Assembly: GCA_016787645.1 (NCBI GenBank)
Contig: JAEUUF010000009.1
Location: 1-64,000, forward strand
Source of the DNA: Cyclobacteriaceae bacterium
GTDB taxonomy: Bacteria; Bacteroidota; Bacteroidia; Cytophagales; Cyclobacteriaceae
Length of the DNA stretch: 64,000 nt
Direction: 5' to 3'
Both the position numbers and the translations under genes were made by a program. Each line of letters starts with the position of its first letter. The stretch's first letter is position 1. This document shows positions 35,790 through 45,195 of this stretch, piece by piece. The notes beneath the pieces were generated by a model that saw only the letters and a list, made by a program, of their open reading frames with translations, had not been told where the DNA came from and made no database searches.

Positions 35790-36863
35790 TTAGGCCAGCG
35801 TTATGGTCTTGTCGAGATAGACATCCTGGATAGCGTTCAGGATTCCTACGCCTTCTTTCATGGGACGCTGGAAAGCTTTGCGGCCTGAGATGAGGCCCAT
35901 ACCCCCAGCGCGCTTGTTAATTACAGCGGTACGCACGGCTTCTTGCATATCGCTGGCTCCTTTGGATTCACCACCGGAGTTAATCAAGCCAGCCCTGCCC
36001 ATATAACAGTTGATCACCTGGTAACGGCACAGGTCAATGGGGTGCTCAGAGGTCAATTCGGTATAGATACGCTCATCCAGTTTACCGTATGAACTTCCAC
36101 CTGTGTTGAGGGCTTTGAAGCCACCGTTATTCATAGGGAGTTTCTGCTTGATGATATCTGCCTGAATGGTTACTCCTAGGTGATTGGCCTGGCCGGTTAG
36201 ATCGGCTGAGACATGGTAGTCAACGCCATCTTTCTTGAAGGCATTATTCCGAATGTAGCACCACAAAATCGTGGCCATACCCAGCGAGTGGGCTTCTTCA
36301 AATGCTTTTGCTACTTCAATGATCTGGCGGCCGGATTGGTCGGAACCAAAGTAGATGGTGGCGCCTACTGCAGCCGCGCCGAGATTCCACGCATCTCGTA
36401 CGGAGCCGAACATGATCTGATCCGCCTTGTTGGGATAAGTCAGGAGTTCATTATGGTTGATCTTGACAATGAACGGAATTTTGTGGGCATACTTGCGAGA
36501 GATAAAGCCCAAAGTCCCGAACGTTGTAGCCACCGCGTTGCATCCGCCTTCGATGGCGAGTTTGACAATGTTCTCGGGATCAAAATAGATAGGGTTCTTG
36601 GCAAAAGAGGCTCCGCCACTGTGTTCGATGCCTTGATCAATTGGAAGTATGGATAGGAAACCCGTGCCGGCCAGGCGCCCTGAATTGAACAAGGAGCCAA
36701 GGCTGCGGATAACCTGCGGGGTGCGATTGCTGGGGCCGAAAATGTCGTCAATGAAATTGGGGCTGGGAGCATGAATTTGCGAAGCAGGAATCGTTTTGCT
36801 TTTGTAGCTGAGCAATGAATCTGCCTCATTACCAAGGAGTTCTCGAACGTTAGTAGTGGCCAT
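35790..36863 (-). CDS. fbaB: Class I fructose-bisphosphate aldolase (DhnA/FbaB type)
   Basis: A 357-residue cytoplasmic Schiff-base aldolase of glycolysis and gluconeogenesis that interconverts fructose 1,6-bisphosphate and two triose phosphates. Family blocks: [25 protein letters not shown], and the C-terminal [13 protein letters not shown] that holds phosphate. ATG 36863 starts [10 protein letters not shown]; the reading frame extends 30 codons upstream but through the -7 promoter box at 36884. accD lies 10 bp downstream, so glycolysis and fatty acid synthesis genes share a transcript. Confidence 0.94.
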   Translation of the reverse strand: MATTNVRELLGNEADSLLSYKSKTIPASQIHAPSPNFIDDIFGPSNRTPQVIRSLGSLFNSGRLAGTGFLSILPIDQGIEHSGGASFAKNPIYFDPENIVKLAIEGGCNAVATTFGTLGFISRKYAHKIPFIVKINHNELLTYPNKADQIMFGSVRDAWNLGAAAVGATIYFGSDQSGRQIIEVAKAFEEAHSLGMATILWCYIRNNAFKKDGVDYHVSADLTGQANHLGVTIQADIIKQKLPMNNGGFKALNTGGSSYGKLDERIYTELTSEHPIDLCRYQVINCYMGRAGLINSGGESKGASDMQEAVRTAVINKRAGGMGLISGRKAFQRPMKEGVGILNAIQDVYLDKTITLA

Positions 36864-36883
36864 AGGTGAATTTGGAAAGGAAG

Positions 36884-36891
36884 CAAATATA
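36884..36891 (-). promoter_or_regulatory. -7 promoter element of fbaB-accD
   Basis: Perfect TATATTTG on the minus strand, 20 nt before ATG 36863; it settles the fbaB start. Confidence 0.6.
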
Positions 36892-36942
36892 GGTCTGAAG
36901 GGTATGGATTCCAACATGAAATACCTTGGGCGGAAGGCATGA

Positions 36943-36976
36943 AAAAAGCCCAATTCAAATTGAAATTGGGCTTTTT
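36943..36976 (-). terminator. Intrinsic terminator of rplS
   Basis: A 13-bp stem (AAAAAGCCCAATT with AATTGGGCTTTTT) around an 8-nt loop; on the minus strand T-rich and 22 nt after the rplS stop. It could also work in the other direction. Confidence 0.88.
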
Positions 36977-36998
36977 AGTTATTGAATCTCTTGGGGAA

Positions 36999-37367
36999 TT
37001 ACTTCTCCTGAATCGCCAGCTTTTCCTTAATCCTGGCAGACTTACCCTGGCGTCCCTTCATGTAGTAAAGCTTCGCCCTTCTTACTTTTCCGGCCTTCAC
37101 AAATTCGATCTTGTCTATGCTGGGGCTGAGCACGGGGAAAATGCGCTCTACGCCAACTCCGTTCGAAACTTTGCGCACGGAGAATGACTCACCGTTCGTG
37201 CCTTTTCCGCGGCGGTAGAGGACCACGCCCTGGAATTGCTGAATGCGCTCTTTGTTTCCCTCACTGATCTTCACGTGCACATTGATCGTATCGCCAGCCT
37301 TAAAATCAGGCAGATTTGCGCGTTTTCCAGCCAGTTCCTGCTCTGCTAACTTAATGAAATCGGCCAT
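36999..37367 (-). CDS. rplS: 50S ribosomal protein L19
   Basis: A 122-residue ribosomal protein at the 30S-50S interface. Family block [19 protein letters not shown] and the C-terminal [20 protein letters not shown] are present. It has its own promoter (37394) behind trmD and a terminator of its own, although the classic rpsP-rimM-trmD-rplS order is kept. Confidence 0.98.
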   Translation of the reverse strand: MADFIKLAEQELAGKRANLPDFKAGDTINVHVKISEGNKERIQQFQGVVLYRRGKGTNGESFSVRKVSNGVGVERIFPVLSPSIDKIEFVKAGKVRRAKLYYMKGRQGKSARIKEKLAIQEK

Positions 37368-37393
37368 ATTCGGTTCCTTTTAAAAATGGACTG

Positions 37394-37401
37394 CAAATAT
37401 A
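37394..37401 (-). promoter_or_regulatory. -7 promoter element of rplS
   Basis: Perfect TATATTTG on the minus strand, 26 nt before the rplS ATG, in the gap after trmD. Confidence 0.6.
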
Positions 37402-37453
37402 GAAAAGGGAAGGCAGTCGGCAAGGGAGAATGTGAATATAGGCTTCAAGGCCA

Positions 37454-38134
37454 TCATTCCCCATCCAGGAGGCGCGGACGGCGTGTTCGGGTCCTTTCAA
37501 GGGCATTTTCATGCCTCCATTCTTCGATTTTCGAGGGGTTTCCTGAAAGAAGCACGGGTGGGACGGTCCACCCTTGGTACTCTGCCGGCCTGGTGTACAC
37601 CGGTGGGGCAATTAGGCCATCCTGGAAGGAGTCGGTCAAGGCAGACGATTCATCCGAAAGTACGCCTGGCAGAAGCCGGATGATAGCGTCTGATAGCACC
37701 GCGGCAGGAAGTTCTCCACCTGAAAGGACATAGTCGCCAATGCTGATTTCACGCGTAACCAGGTGCTCTCGCACGCGTTCGTCTACGCCCTTGTAGTGCC
37801 CGCAGAGGAGAATAAGGTTTTGCCGAAGGCTAAGCTGGTTGGCGATTGACTGCGTGAGTTGTTCGCCATCCGGGCTCATGTAGATGACCTCATCATAGGT
37901 GCGCTGGGCTTTAAGCGATTGGAGGCAGCGATGAATAGGTTCGATCATCATCACCATTCCCGCTCCACCGCCAAAAGCATAATCATCGGTGGTGCGATGA
38001 GGATCCAGAGTGTAGTCGCGTAGGTCATGTACCTCTACGGTCACAAGCCCTTTGTCGCGTGCGCGTTTGACTATAGAATCATTCAGCGGACTTTCCAGGA
38101 GCCGGGGGAGGCAGGTGAGGATGTCGATTCTCAT
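37454..38134 (-). CDS. trmD: tRNA (guanine37-N1)-methyltransferase TrmD
   Basis: A 226-residue SPOUT enzyme that methylates G37 next to the anticodon and so prevents frameshifts. The trefoil-knot S-adenosylmethionine site is visible in [13 protein letters not shown] and [22 protein letters not shown] lies in the N-terminal half. Length is normal. Follows rimM by 28 bp in the conserved rpsP-rimM-trmD order. Confidence 0.97.
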   Translation of the reverse strand: MRIDILTCLPRLLESPLNDSIVKRARDKGLVTVEVHDLRDYTLDPHRTTDDYAFGGGAGMVMMIEPIHRCLQSLKAQRTYDEVIYMSPDGEQLTQSIANQLSLRQNLILLCGHYKGVDERVREHLVTREISIGDYVLSGGELPAAVLSDAIIRLLPGVLSDESSALTDSFQDGLIAPPVYTRPAEYQGWTVPPVLLSGNPSKIEEWRHENALERTRTRRPRLLDGE

Positions 38135-38162
38135 GATCCCAAGTTACCTAAAAATGAAATGG

Positions 38163-38675
38163 CTAAAGATCGAGGAATCCTTCAGGGAGTTCTACGTTGA
38201 TTCGCTTTTTGGATTTGTTTACGCCCTGGATAAAAGGCCCGTTTACCGGAATCATGATTTCCTTTTTCTCCTGGACGACAATCAGGTGCCGGGTAATGCC
38301 CAATTCCTGCACTTCACGGACACGACCCAATAACCCAAAATCCTTATCAATTACCTCAAAATCAATGATTTCGTCACTATAGAACTCGCCGCGTGGCAGT
38401 GCCGGACGGGATTCCCTGGGAAGATACAGGCTGCAACCCGTCAGTGCCTCAGCCTCTTCGGCGCTGTTAACATCCTCGAGCTTAACGTAGGCCTTGGTTC
38501 CTTTGATGGAAATGGAATGGATGAAATAAGGGACGAGTTGATTTCTTACCTGGAGGAAGACAGACTCAATATCTTCCAGTTCGGGGCAATCCGGCGCGAG
38601 CGCAAAGGTCACCTCGCCTTTCAAGCCATGGGTTTTCATGACGTAGCCAATCTTGAAACAGGATTGCAAATTCAT
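38163..38675 (-). CDS. rimM: 16S rRNA processing protein RimM
   Basis: A 170-residue factor that binds ribosomal protein S19 and assists maturation of the 30S head. The N-terminal RimM barrel (KIGYVMKTHGLKGEV) and the C-terminal PRC barrel (DFEVIDKDFGLLGRV, IMIPVNGPFI) are both present. ATG 38675 is used; 12 further upstream codons reach into the hairpin behind rpsP and are unlikely to be translated. Confidence 0.95.
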   Translation of the reverse strand: MNLQSCFKIGYVMKTHGLKGEVTFALAPDCPELEDIESVFLQVRNQLVPYFIHSISIKGTKAYVKLEDVNSAEEAEALTGCSLYLPRESRPALPRGEFYSDEIIDFEVIDKDFGLLGRVREVQELGITRHLIVVQEKKEIMIPVNGPFIQGVNKSKKRINVELPEGFLDL

Positions 38676-38700
38676 AATGCCGACAGCTGGGTGGTATAAA

Positions 38701-38731
38701 AAAAATGCCAACAGGGGGCTGTTGGCATTTG
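38701..38731 (-). terminator. Terminator or attenuator hairpin between rpsP and rimM
   Basis: ATGCCAACAG pairs with CTGTTGGCAT around GGGG, with eight T residues following on the minus strand. It stands 17 nt after the rpsP stop and 26 nt before the rimM start, so it lets rpsP be made in excess of rimM-trmD. Confidence 0.85.
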
Positions 38732-38747
38732 TTCTTTTAAGGGTATA

Positions 38748-39299
38748 TCAAGCCTGAGGCTCTTCGGCAGCCGGGGCCTGCTCCGGGGTTGCTTCAGCGG
38801 GAGCCGCAGGTTGTGCGGCAGCTTCAGCAGCAGCGGCTGCGGCTTCTGCCTTCTTGCGGATGGCTTCAGCGCGTGCTTCACGAATTTTAGACTCAGCTTC
38901 TTTGCGTGCCTTGGCAGCTTCCTGCTTGGTCTTGCTGACGTTCTCTTTCTTGGACTCGATCTTTTGCTCTTTCTGGGACTTCCACTCGGCCAGTTTCTGG
39001 TCGGCTTGCTCCTGGGAGATGGCACCTTTTACGACGCCAATCTGAAGGTGACGTTTAAGCATGACGCCACGGTAGGACAGCATGGCTTTTACGGTATCCG
39101 AGGGTTGAGCCCCGTTCATCAACCAGGCGAATGCCCGGTCTTCATCCAGTTTAATTGTGGCTGGAATCGTGAGGGGATCGTAGGTACCTATTTTTTCGAT
39201 GAATTTGCCGTCGCGGGGGGAGCGTGAATCGGTCACCACCACGTCGAACTTTGCCAGCTTTTTGCGGCCGCGGCGGGCCAATCTGATCTTAACTGCCAT
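38748..39299 (-). CDS. rpsP: 30S ribosomal protein S16 with long C-terminal extension
   Basis: A 183-residue protein. The first ~80 residues are the S16 fold ([30 protein letters not shown]) that helps fold 16S rRNA. The rest is an extension of ~100 residues: first a lysine/glutamate-rich helix ([19 protein letters not shown]), then an alanine/proline-rich acidic tail. Extended S16 proteins are common in Bacteroidota; the function of the tail is not known to me. Confidence 0.97.
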   Translation of the reverse strand: MAVKIRLARRGRKKLAKFDVVVTDSRSPRDGKFIEKIGTYDPLTIPATIKLDEDRAFAWLMNGAQPSDTVKAMLSYRGVMLKRHLQIGVVKGAISQEQADQKLAEWKSQKEQKIESKKENVSKTKQEAAKARKEAESKIREARAEAIRKKAEAAAAAAEAAAQPAAPAEATPEQAPAAEEPQA

Positions 39300-39347
39300 T
39301 TTTCGCTGTTTTTAAAGGTTGGAACTCGTCCGGTTTTTAAAGGACTG

Positions 39348-39378
39348 CAAAGGTAGAATATTTTGAATCATGGCAAAA
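39348..39378 (-). promoter_or_regulatory. Promoter of rpsP-rimM-trmD
   Basis: On the minus strand TTTTG (39374-39378), an 18-nt spacer and perfect TACCTTTG (39348-39355), 48 nt before the rpsP ATG. Confidence 0.72.
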
Positions 39379-39467
39379 TGTAGGGCAATGACCCTTTGCT
39401 GGAAATGCGCCCAACCTTAATAATCGTATAGGCGAGTAAACAATTTTTAAATACTAGGGTAGGTATA

Positions 39468-39475
39468 TACATTTG
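39468..39475 (+). promoter_or_regulatory. -7 promoter element of the sucA operon
   Basis: Perfect TACATTTG, 19 nt before ATG 39495. The -33 region is only T-rich. Confidence 0.6.
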
Positions 39476-39494
39476 TTTCCTTTCCCTTTTTCGT

Positions 39495-42215
39495 ATGGAC
39501 AAATACTCCTTCATCTCGAATGCGGACGTGAGCTACCTGGACCAGTTGTACCAGAACTACAAACAGCGACCAGATTCTGTGGATGTCACGTGGCAAAAAT
39601 TCTTTGAAGGCTACGACTTTTCTGTACAGCGCTTCGGCGACCAGCCTGCGGCGGCTGCGGAGGGGGTCAATATAAAGGAGACTCACGTTCGGACCCTTAT
39701 CCATGCGTATCGTTCGCGCGGGCACCTGAAGTCAAAGACCAATCCCGTGCGCCCGCGGCGTGATCATAAGGTGCCGCTTGAGCATACCTCCTATGGTCTG
39801 ACGGATGCCGACCTGGATACTGAATTTGATATTGGTGTTGAAGTTGGTCTTGGGCGTGCTACGCTTCGCAAGATCATTGATAAACTGCAGACCGTCTATC
39901 TGGGACCCATCGGTTTTGAGTATAGTTACATTCGCAACCAGGAAGTTTTTGATTGGTTTATCCAGAAATGTGAGAAGGAGTATTTCAGCTATTCGCCGAG
40001 CTTGGAAGAAAAGAAGGGAATCCTCGCCAAGCTGAATGAAGCTGTAGTATTTGAAAACTTTTTGCATACGAAGTTCCTCGGGCAAAAGCGCTTCTCCCTG
40101 GAGGGAGGCGAAACGACCATCCCGGCCCTGCAAGCTATTATTAATACGTCGGCCGCCCTGGGCGTGAAGGAAGTGGTGATCGGAATGGCACACCGGGGCC
40201 GACTAAATGTGCTCTCCAATATTTTAGGCAAGACCTACGAACAAATCTTCACCGAGTTTGAGGGGAATGTGAATCCAGACCTCACGATGGGAGATGGTGA
40301 TGTGAAGTATCACCTGGGGTACGCTAGTCATATCAATACGCCTTCTGGCAACAAGATCTATGTGAAGCTTACACCAAACCCTTCACACCTGGAAGTTGTA
40401 GACTCGCTTGTGCTCGGTTACACCCGCGGACAAATTGATGACGAATACAAGGGCCAACTCGATAAGGCCATGGCCATACTCCTACATGGCGACGCTGCCG
40501 TTGCCGGACAAGGCATCGTCTATGAATTGGTGCAGATGTCTGGATTACCGGGGTACACAACAGGAGGTACGATCCATTTTGTAATTAATAACCAGGTCGG
40601 CTTCACCACCGACTATGAAGATGCACGCTCGGCCATCTATTGTACGGATGTAGCCAAGATCATCGACGCACCGGTACTTCACGTTAACGGTGATGACGCA
40701 GAGGCGGTGACGTTTTGCGCTCAATTGGCTGTTGAATACCGGCAGAAGTTTGGTAAGGATATTTTCATTGATATGCTCTGCTATCGCCGTCACGGACACA
40801 ACGAGAGTGACGAGCCAAAATTCACACAACCCAAGCTTTACAACCTGATTGCCAAGCATCCCAATCCACGGGAGGTGTATGTGAAGAAATTGATTGAGCG
40901 GGGTGATGTGGACGCTGCGCTGGCCGATGAGATGGACAAGAGTTTCCGGAACCAGCTGCAGGATCGCCTTAATGAAGTCAAGCAAAAACCACTTCCCTAC
41001 AAGGCGCAAAAGCTTGAAGAGGAATGGGAAAAGATGGAGCGGGCCAAGCCGGAGGATTTCGAGAAGTCGCCGGCCACACACATCAAACAGGCTTTGGTAG
41101 ACAAGGTGGGCAAGGCACTTACGACTATCCCGGCTGATTTTAAACCGCTAAAGCAAATCGAGAAACTTCTCAAGGATCGCAAGGCGGCATTCTTTGAAGA
41201 CAAAATGCTTGGTTGGGCGGAAGCCGAACTCCTGGCGTATGGTTCCCTGCTTGCCGAAGGAACGCCTGTGCGAATGTCTGGCCAGGATGTGAAGCGCGGT
41301 ACCTTCTCACATCGGCATGCCTATTTCTTTGATGCCAATACGAACGCGCCATATTGTGGCATCGATCACATACAGGACGAGCAGGAGAAGTTCCACATTT
41401 TTAATTCCCTGCTCTCCGAGTTTGGTGTGCTGGGATTTGAGTATGGGTATGCGATGTCCAACCCGTTTGGGCTCGTGCTCTGGGAGGCACAATTTGGCGA
41501 CTTCGTTAACGGTGCGCAGGTGATGATTGATCAATTTATTTCCAGCGCTGAGTCGAAGTGGCAACGAATGAACGGGCTTGTGATGCTCCTTCCGCACGGA
41601 TATGAAGGGCAGGGACCTGAACACTCCAGCTGCCGGCCTGAGCGATTTCTTCAGCTTTGCGCTGAGTACAACATGATTGTTTGCAACCCCACTACGCCGG
41701 CCAATATCTTCCATTTGCTGCGGCGCCAGGTGACCTGGCATTTTCGGAAACCGTGCGTGGTTTTCTCACCCAAGTCACTATTGAGGCATCCGGCAGTGAT
41801 CTCACCGGTAAAAGATTTCACCGCGGGAGTGTTTCAGGAAGTGATTGACGATGCCAGTGTTCCCGCGAAAGACGTCAAACGGGTAATACTCTGTTCTGGC
41901 AAAATCTATTACGACTTGCTCGAAGTTCAGACCAAGCGAAAAGTGAAGGATGCTGCTGTTGTCCGTATTGAGCAACTATATCCCTTCCCAGAATCGCAGA
42001 TCAACGCCATCCTGAAAAAATACAAAGGAGCGAAAGTAATTTGGACGCAGGAAGAGCCTGCCAACATGGGCCCGCTTTCCTTCATCCAGCGTATGATGCC
42101 CGGACAGTCTATGGAGTTCATTTCGCGGAAGGCCAGTGCTTCACCGGCCACGGGTTATTCTAAAGTTCATAAGTCTGAGCAGGAAAAAATTATCAACCAG
42201 TCCTTTGAAATATAA
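39495..42215 (+). CDS. sucA: 2-Oxoglutarate dehydrogenase E1 component
   Basis: A 906-residue thiamine diphosphate enzyme that decarboxylates 2-oxoglutarate and passes the succinyl group to the lipoyl arm of E2 in the TCA cycle. An N-terminal segment (FISNADVSYLDQLYQNYK) is of the E2-binding type. Further blocks: GMAHRGRLNVL, HLGYASHI, the diphosphate-binding LHGDAAVAGQGIVYE, CYRRHGHNESDEP and, in the C-terminal half, LPHGYEGQGPEHSS. Size and order match E1o proteins of the homodimeric type. First gene of sucA-odhB-lpd. Confidence 0.96.
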   Translation: MDKYSFISNADVSYLDQLYQNYKQRPDSVDVTWQKFFEGYDFSVQRFGDQPAAAAEGVNIKETHVRTLIHAYRSRGHLKSKTNPVRPRRDHKVPLEHTSYGLTDADLDTEFDIGVEVGLGRATLRKIIDKLQTVYLGPIGFEYSYIRNQEVFDWFIQKCEKEYFSYSPSLEEKKGILAKLNEAVVFENFLHTKFLGQKRFSLEGGETTIPALQAIINTSAALGVKEVVIGMAHRGRLNVLSNILGKTYEQIFTEFEGNVNPDLTMGDGDVKYHLGYASHINTPSGNKIYVKLTPNPSHLEVVDSLVLGYTRGQIDDEYKGQLDKAMAILLHGDAAVAGQGIVYELVQMSGLPGYTTGGTIHFVINNQVGFTTDYEDARSAIYCTDVAKIIDAPVLHVNGDDAEAVTFCAQLAVEYRQKFGKDIFIDMLCYRRHGHNESDEPKFTQPKLYNLIAKHPNPREVYVKKLIERGDVDAALADEMDKSFRNQLQDRLNEVKQKPLPYKAQKLEEEWEKMERAKPEDFEKSPATHIKQALVDKVGKALTTIPADFKPLKQIEKLLKDRKAAFFEDKMLGWAEAELLAYGSLLAEGTPVRMSGQDVKRGTFSHRHAYFFDANTNAPYCGIDHIQDEQEKFHIFNSLLSEFGVLGFEYGYAMSNPFGLVLWEAQFGDFVNGAQVMIDQFISSAESKWQRMNGLVMLLPHGYEGQGPEHSSCRPERFLQLCAEYNMIVCNPTTPANIFHLLRRQVTWHFRKPCVVFSPKSLLRHPAVISPVKDFTAGVFQEVIDDASVPAKDVKRVILCSGKIYYDLLEVQTKRKVKDAAVVRIEQLYPFPESQINAILKKYKGAKVIWTQEEPANMGPLSFIQRMMPGQSMEFISRKASASPATGYSKVHKSEQEKIINQSFEI

Positions 42216-42253
42216 ACGATCGAATTTCTTAATCACCCTAACGCATTAACCTC

Positions 42254-43780
42254 ATGGGATTTCAAGTGAAAGTACCGACCGTTGGAGAGTCCATCTCCGA
42301 AGTAACGATCGCCAACTGGACGAAACAGGACGGCGACACCGTGAAAATGGATGAAGTCATTGCAGAGTTGGAATCGGACAAGGCGACGTTTGAGCTGGCG
42401 GCACCGCAGGCCGGGGTCTTGAAGATTGTAAAGCAGAAAGGCGATACGGTACCGATCGGTGCGGTGATTTGTGAAATTGAGGGTTCGGGTGCACCTGCAG
42501 CGAAACCGGAGACCAAACCTGCCGCAGCGGCACCTACCGCAGCGCCCGCGCCCGCCGCTGCCCCAAAGGCCACTGGAGCCATCAAGGAGATGAAGGTTCC
42601 CACGGTTGGCGAATCGATTACTGAAGTGACCATTTCCACCTGGATTAAGAAGGAAGGAGATTTTGTCCACTTGGATGAAGTGATTGCTGAAGTGGAGTCC
42701 GACAAAGCAACGTTCGAACTTCCGGCAGAAGCCAATGGTATTCTGCACATCGTGGCCAAGGAGAAAACAACCCTCCCTATCGGAGGCCTGATTTGCAAAA
42801 TTGAAGTGATGGAAGGCGGACCTGCGGCAGCAAAGGCTGCAGCTGCTCCGGCCCAACCGGCCGCAGCACCTGCCGGGGGATCCGGTTATGCCACCGGGAC
42901 TCCATCGCCGGCTGCAGCAAAAATTCTCGATGAGAAAGGGATGGCCCCTGGCCAGGTTGAAGGATCAGGAGTGGGTGGTCGCATTACCAAGGAGGATGCG
43001 ATGAAAGCTACCCCGACTGCAGTGAAGGAGAACAAACCCACAGTGCAAGCCGCTGCCCCGGTCATCGCTGCTGGCGGATCGCGCACAGAGCGTCGTGAGA
43101 AAATGACGTCGTTGCGAAAGACCATTGCGCGGAGGCTCGTGGCCGTGAAAAACGAAACAGCCATGCTCACCACGTTCAACGAGGTGGATATGAAACCCGT
43201 GATGGAACTTCGTTCGCGATACAAAGATTCGTTCAAGGAAAAGTATGGTGTTGGTCTTGGCTTCATGTCCTTCTTTACGAAGGCAGTTTGTGTGGCACTT
43301 AAAGATTTCCCGGCGGTCAATGCATCGATTGATAAAGACGAAGTGATCTACCATGATTACTGCGACATATCGATTGCGGTTTCAACTCCCCGGGGATTAG
43401 TAGTCCCTGTTATCCGTAATGCTGAATCGTTGACTTTTGCCCAAATTGAAAGCGAAGTAGTTCGCCTGGCGGGCAAAGGCCGTGATGGAAAACTTTCTAT
43501 TGAGGAAATGACTGGAGGTACATTCTCCATCACCAATGGCGGTGTGTTCGGCTCTATGTTGTCCACCCCGATCATCAATCCTCCGCAATCGGCCATCCTG
43601 GGAATGCACAATATTGTGGAGCGCCCGGTGGTGAAGAACGGAGAGATCGTGATTCGCCCGGTGATGTACCTGGCTTTGTCTTATGATCACCGGATCGTGG
43701 ATGGACGTGAATCGGTGAGTTTCCTGGTGCGGGTGAAAGAGATGCTGGAAGATCCGGGGCGGCTTATCCTTGGTGTCTGA
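42254..43780 (+). CDS. sucB: Dihydrolipoyllysine succinyltransferase (E2) with two lipoyl domains
   Basis: A 508-residue E2 core of 2-oxoglutarate dehydrogenase. It has two lipoyl domains, with the lipoylated lysines K43 and K151, each in ESDKATFEL, joined by Ala/Pro-rich linkers; then a peripheral-subunit-binding domain ([14 protein letters not shown]) and the acyltransferase core ending in [11 protein letters not shown] with the catalytic histidine. Most proteobacterial SucB proteins have only one lipoyl domain; two are frequent in Bacteroidota. 38 bp after sucA. Confidence 0.95.
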   Translation: MGFQVKVPTVGESISEVTIANWTKQDGDTVKMDEVIAELESDKATFELAAPQAGVLKIVKQKGDTVPIGAVICEIEGSGAPAAKPETKPAAAAPTAAPAPAAAPKATGAIKEMKVPTVGESITEVTISTWIKKEGDFVHLDEVIAEVESDKATFELPAEANGILHIVAKEKTTLPIGGLICKIEVMEGGPAAAKAAAAPAQPAAAPAGGSGYATGTPSPAAAKILDEKGMAPGQVEGSGVGGRITKEDAMKATPTAVKENKPTVQAAAPVIAAGGSRTERREKMTSLRKTIARRLVAVKNETAMLTTFNEVDMKPVMELRSRYKDSFKEKYGVGLGFMSFFTKAVCVALKDFPAVNASIDKDEVIYHDYCDISIAVSTPRGLVVPVIRNAESLTFAQIESEVVRLAGKGRDGKLSIEEMTGGTFSITNGGVFGSMLSTPIINPPQSAILGMHNIVERPVVKNGEIVIRPVMYLALSYDHRIVDGRESVSFLVRVKEMLEDPGRLILGV

Positions 43781-43791
43781 AATGAGAAACT

Positions 43792-45192
43792 ATGCAATAT
43801 AACGTTGTTGTTATCGGCTCAGGCCCCGGGGGCTATGTAGCCGCTATTCGTTGTGCGCAATTGGGTATGAAAACAGCTATCGTTGAGAAGTACGATACGT
43901 TGGGTGGCACATGCCTTAATGTGGGCTGTATCCCATCCAAAGCCATGCTGGATTCCTCAGAACATTTTATCAATGCCAAGGAGCACTTCAAGACACATGG
44001 TATAGAGATTTCGGAACCCAAAGCCAACTTGACACAGATGATCAAGCGAAAGGCGGAAGTGGTAAAGTCCAACGTGGACGGGATTGCTTTCCTGATGAAG
44101 AAGAACAAGATCGACGTGCACAAGGGAGTTGGCTCTTTTGTGGACAAGAATACAATCAAGGTGACCGGCAAGGACGGCAAGTCCACCAATCTCAATGCTG
44201 AGAAAGTCATTATTGCCACCGGCTCGAAGCCGACGGCATTGCCGTTTGCCCCCTTTGACAAGAAGCGAATTATTTCCAGCACGGAAGCGCTTGAGTTGAA
44301 AGAAATTCCGAAGCACCTGATCGTAGTGGGCGGTGGAGTCATTGGCATGGAGCTGGGTTCAGTCTATGCCCGCCTGGGTTCCAAAGTGTCGGTGGTGGAA
44401 TTTCTTGATAGCCTCATTCCCACCATGGACGGCACACTCGGCAAGGAACTGCAAAAGGTGACCAAGAAACTGGGTATGGAATTTTTCCTGGGCCACCGCG
44501 TAACGGCGGTAGAGAACAAAGGCAAAGAGGTGGTACTGGTAGCAGAACCGAAAAGCGGGGGAGCTCCCGTTACACTCACCGGCGATTATTGCCTGGTTAG
44601 CGTAGGTCGTCGACCATACACCGATGGATTAGGGCTTGAATTTGCCGGTATTGCATTGGAAAAAGGCAGGATACCCGTCAATGATCACTTGCAGACCATT
44701 GTGCCCAACATCTATGCGATTGGAGATGTCGTGCGCGGGGCCATGCTGGCACACAAGGCGGAGGAAGAGGGGATGATGGTTGCGGAGCAGTTGGCCGGGC
44801 AGAAGCCACATATCAACTACCTGCTTATTCCGGGCGTCGTGTATACATGGCCTGAAGTCGCCAGCGTAGGGTACACGGAAGAACAACTGAAATCAGAAGG
44901 CAGAGCCTACAAGTCAGGGCAATTTCCGTACAAGGCGTTGGGTCGTGCCCGAGCCAGCATGGATACGGATGGGTTGGTGAAAGTGCTGGCCGACAAAAAC
45001 ACCGACGAAATTCTTGGCGTTCATATCATTGGCGCACGTGCCGCCGACATGATCGCTGCCGGTGTTACGGCGATGGAATTCAGGGCGGCCGCGGAAGATG
45101 TTGCCCGGATGTCTCATGCGCACCCCACTTACATGGAGGCCGTGAAAGAGGCGTGCCTGGCGGCTACCGCCAACCGTTCCATCCATATGTAG
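43792..45192 (+). CDS. lpd: Dihydrolipoyl dehydrogenase (E3)
   Basis: A 466-residue FAD enzyme that reoxidises the lipoyl groups of E2 with NAD+. The FAD-binding GSGPGGYVAA, the redox-active pair C41/C46 in GGTCLNVGCIP, the NAD-binding GGGVIGMELGSV, and the C-terminal HAHPTYMEAVKEA with the catalytic His-Glu are all seen. Starts 11 bp after sucB and completes the complex; it may also serve pyruvate or branched-chain dehydrogenases. Its stop lies 3 bp from that of the convergent DUF4105 gene. Confidence 0.97.
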   Translation: MQYNVVVIGSGPGGYVAAIRCAQLGMKTAIVEKYDTLGGTCLNVGCIPSKAMLDSSEHFINAKEHFKTHGIEISEPKANLTQMIKRKAEVVKSNVDGIAFLMKKNKIDVHKGVGSFVDKNTIKVTGKDGKSTNLNAEKVIIATGSKPTALPFAPFDKKRIISSTEALELKEIPKHLIVVGGGVIGMELGSVYARLGSKVSVVEFLDSLIPTMDGTLGKELQKVTKKLGMEFFLGHRVTAVENKGKEVVLVAEPKSGGAPVTLTGDYCLVSVGRRPYTDGLGLEFAGIALEKGRIPVNDHLQTIVPNIYAIGDVVRGAMLAHKAEEEGMMVAEQLAGQKPHINYLLIPGVVYTWPEVASVGYTEEQLKSEGRAYKSGQFPYKALGRARASMDTDGLVKVLADKNTDEILGVHIIGARAADMIAAGVTAMEFRAAAEDVARMSHAHPTYMEAVKEACLAATANRSIHM

Positions 45193-45195
45193 TTG

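Noticed and set aside
36943-36976. Terminator belonging to the fbaB direction upstream
   Set aside because: It lies upstream of the fbaB promoter, so only the rplS transcript needs it.
42262-42798. Open frame of 178 codons opposite sucB
   Set aside because: Shadow of the two lipoyl domains; the sense product is certain.
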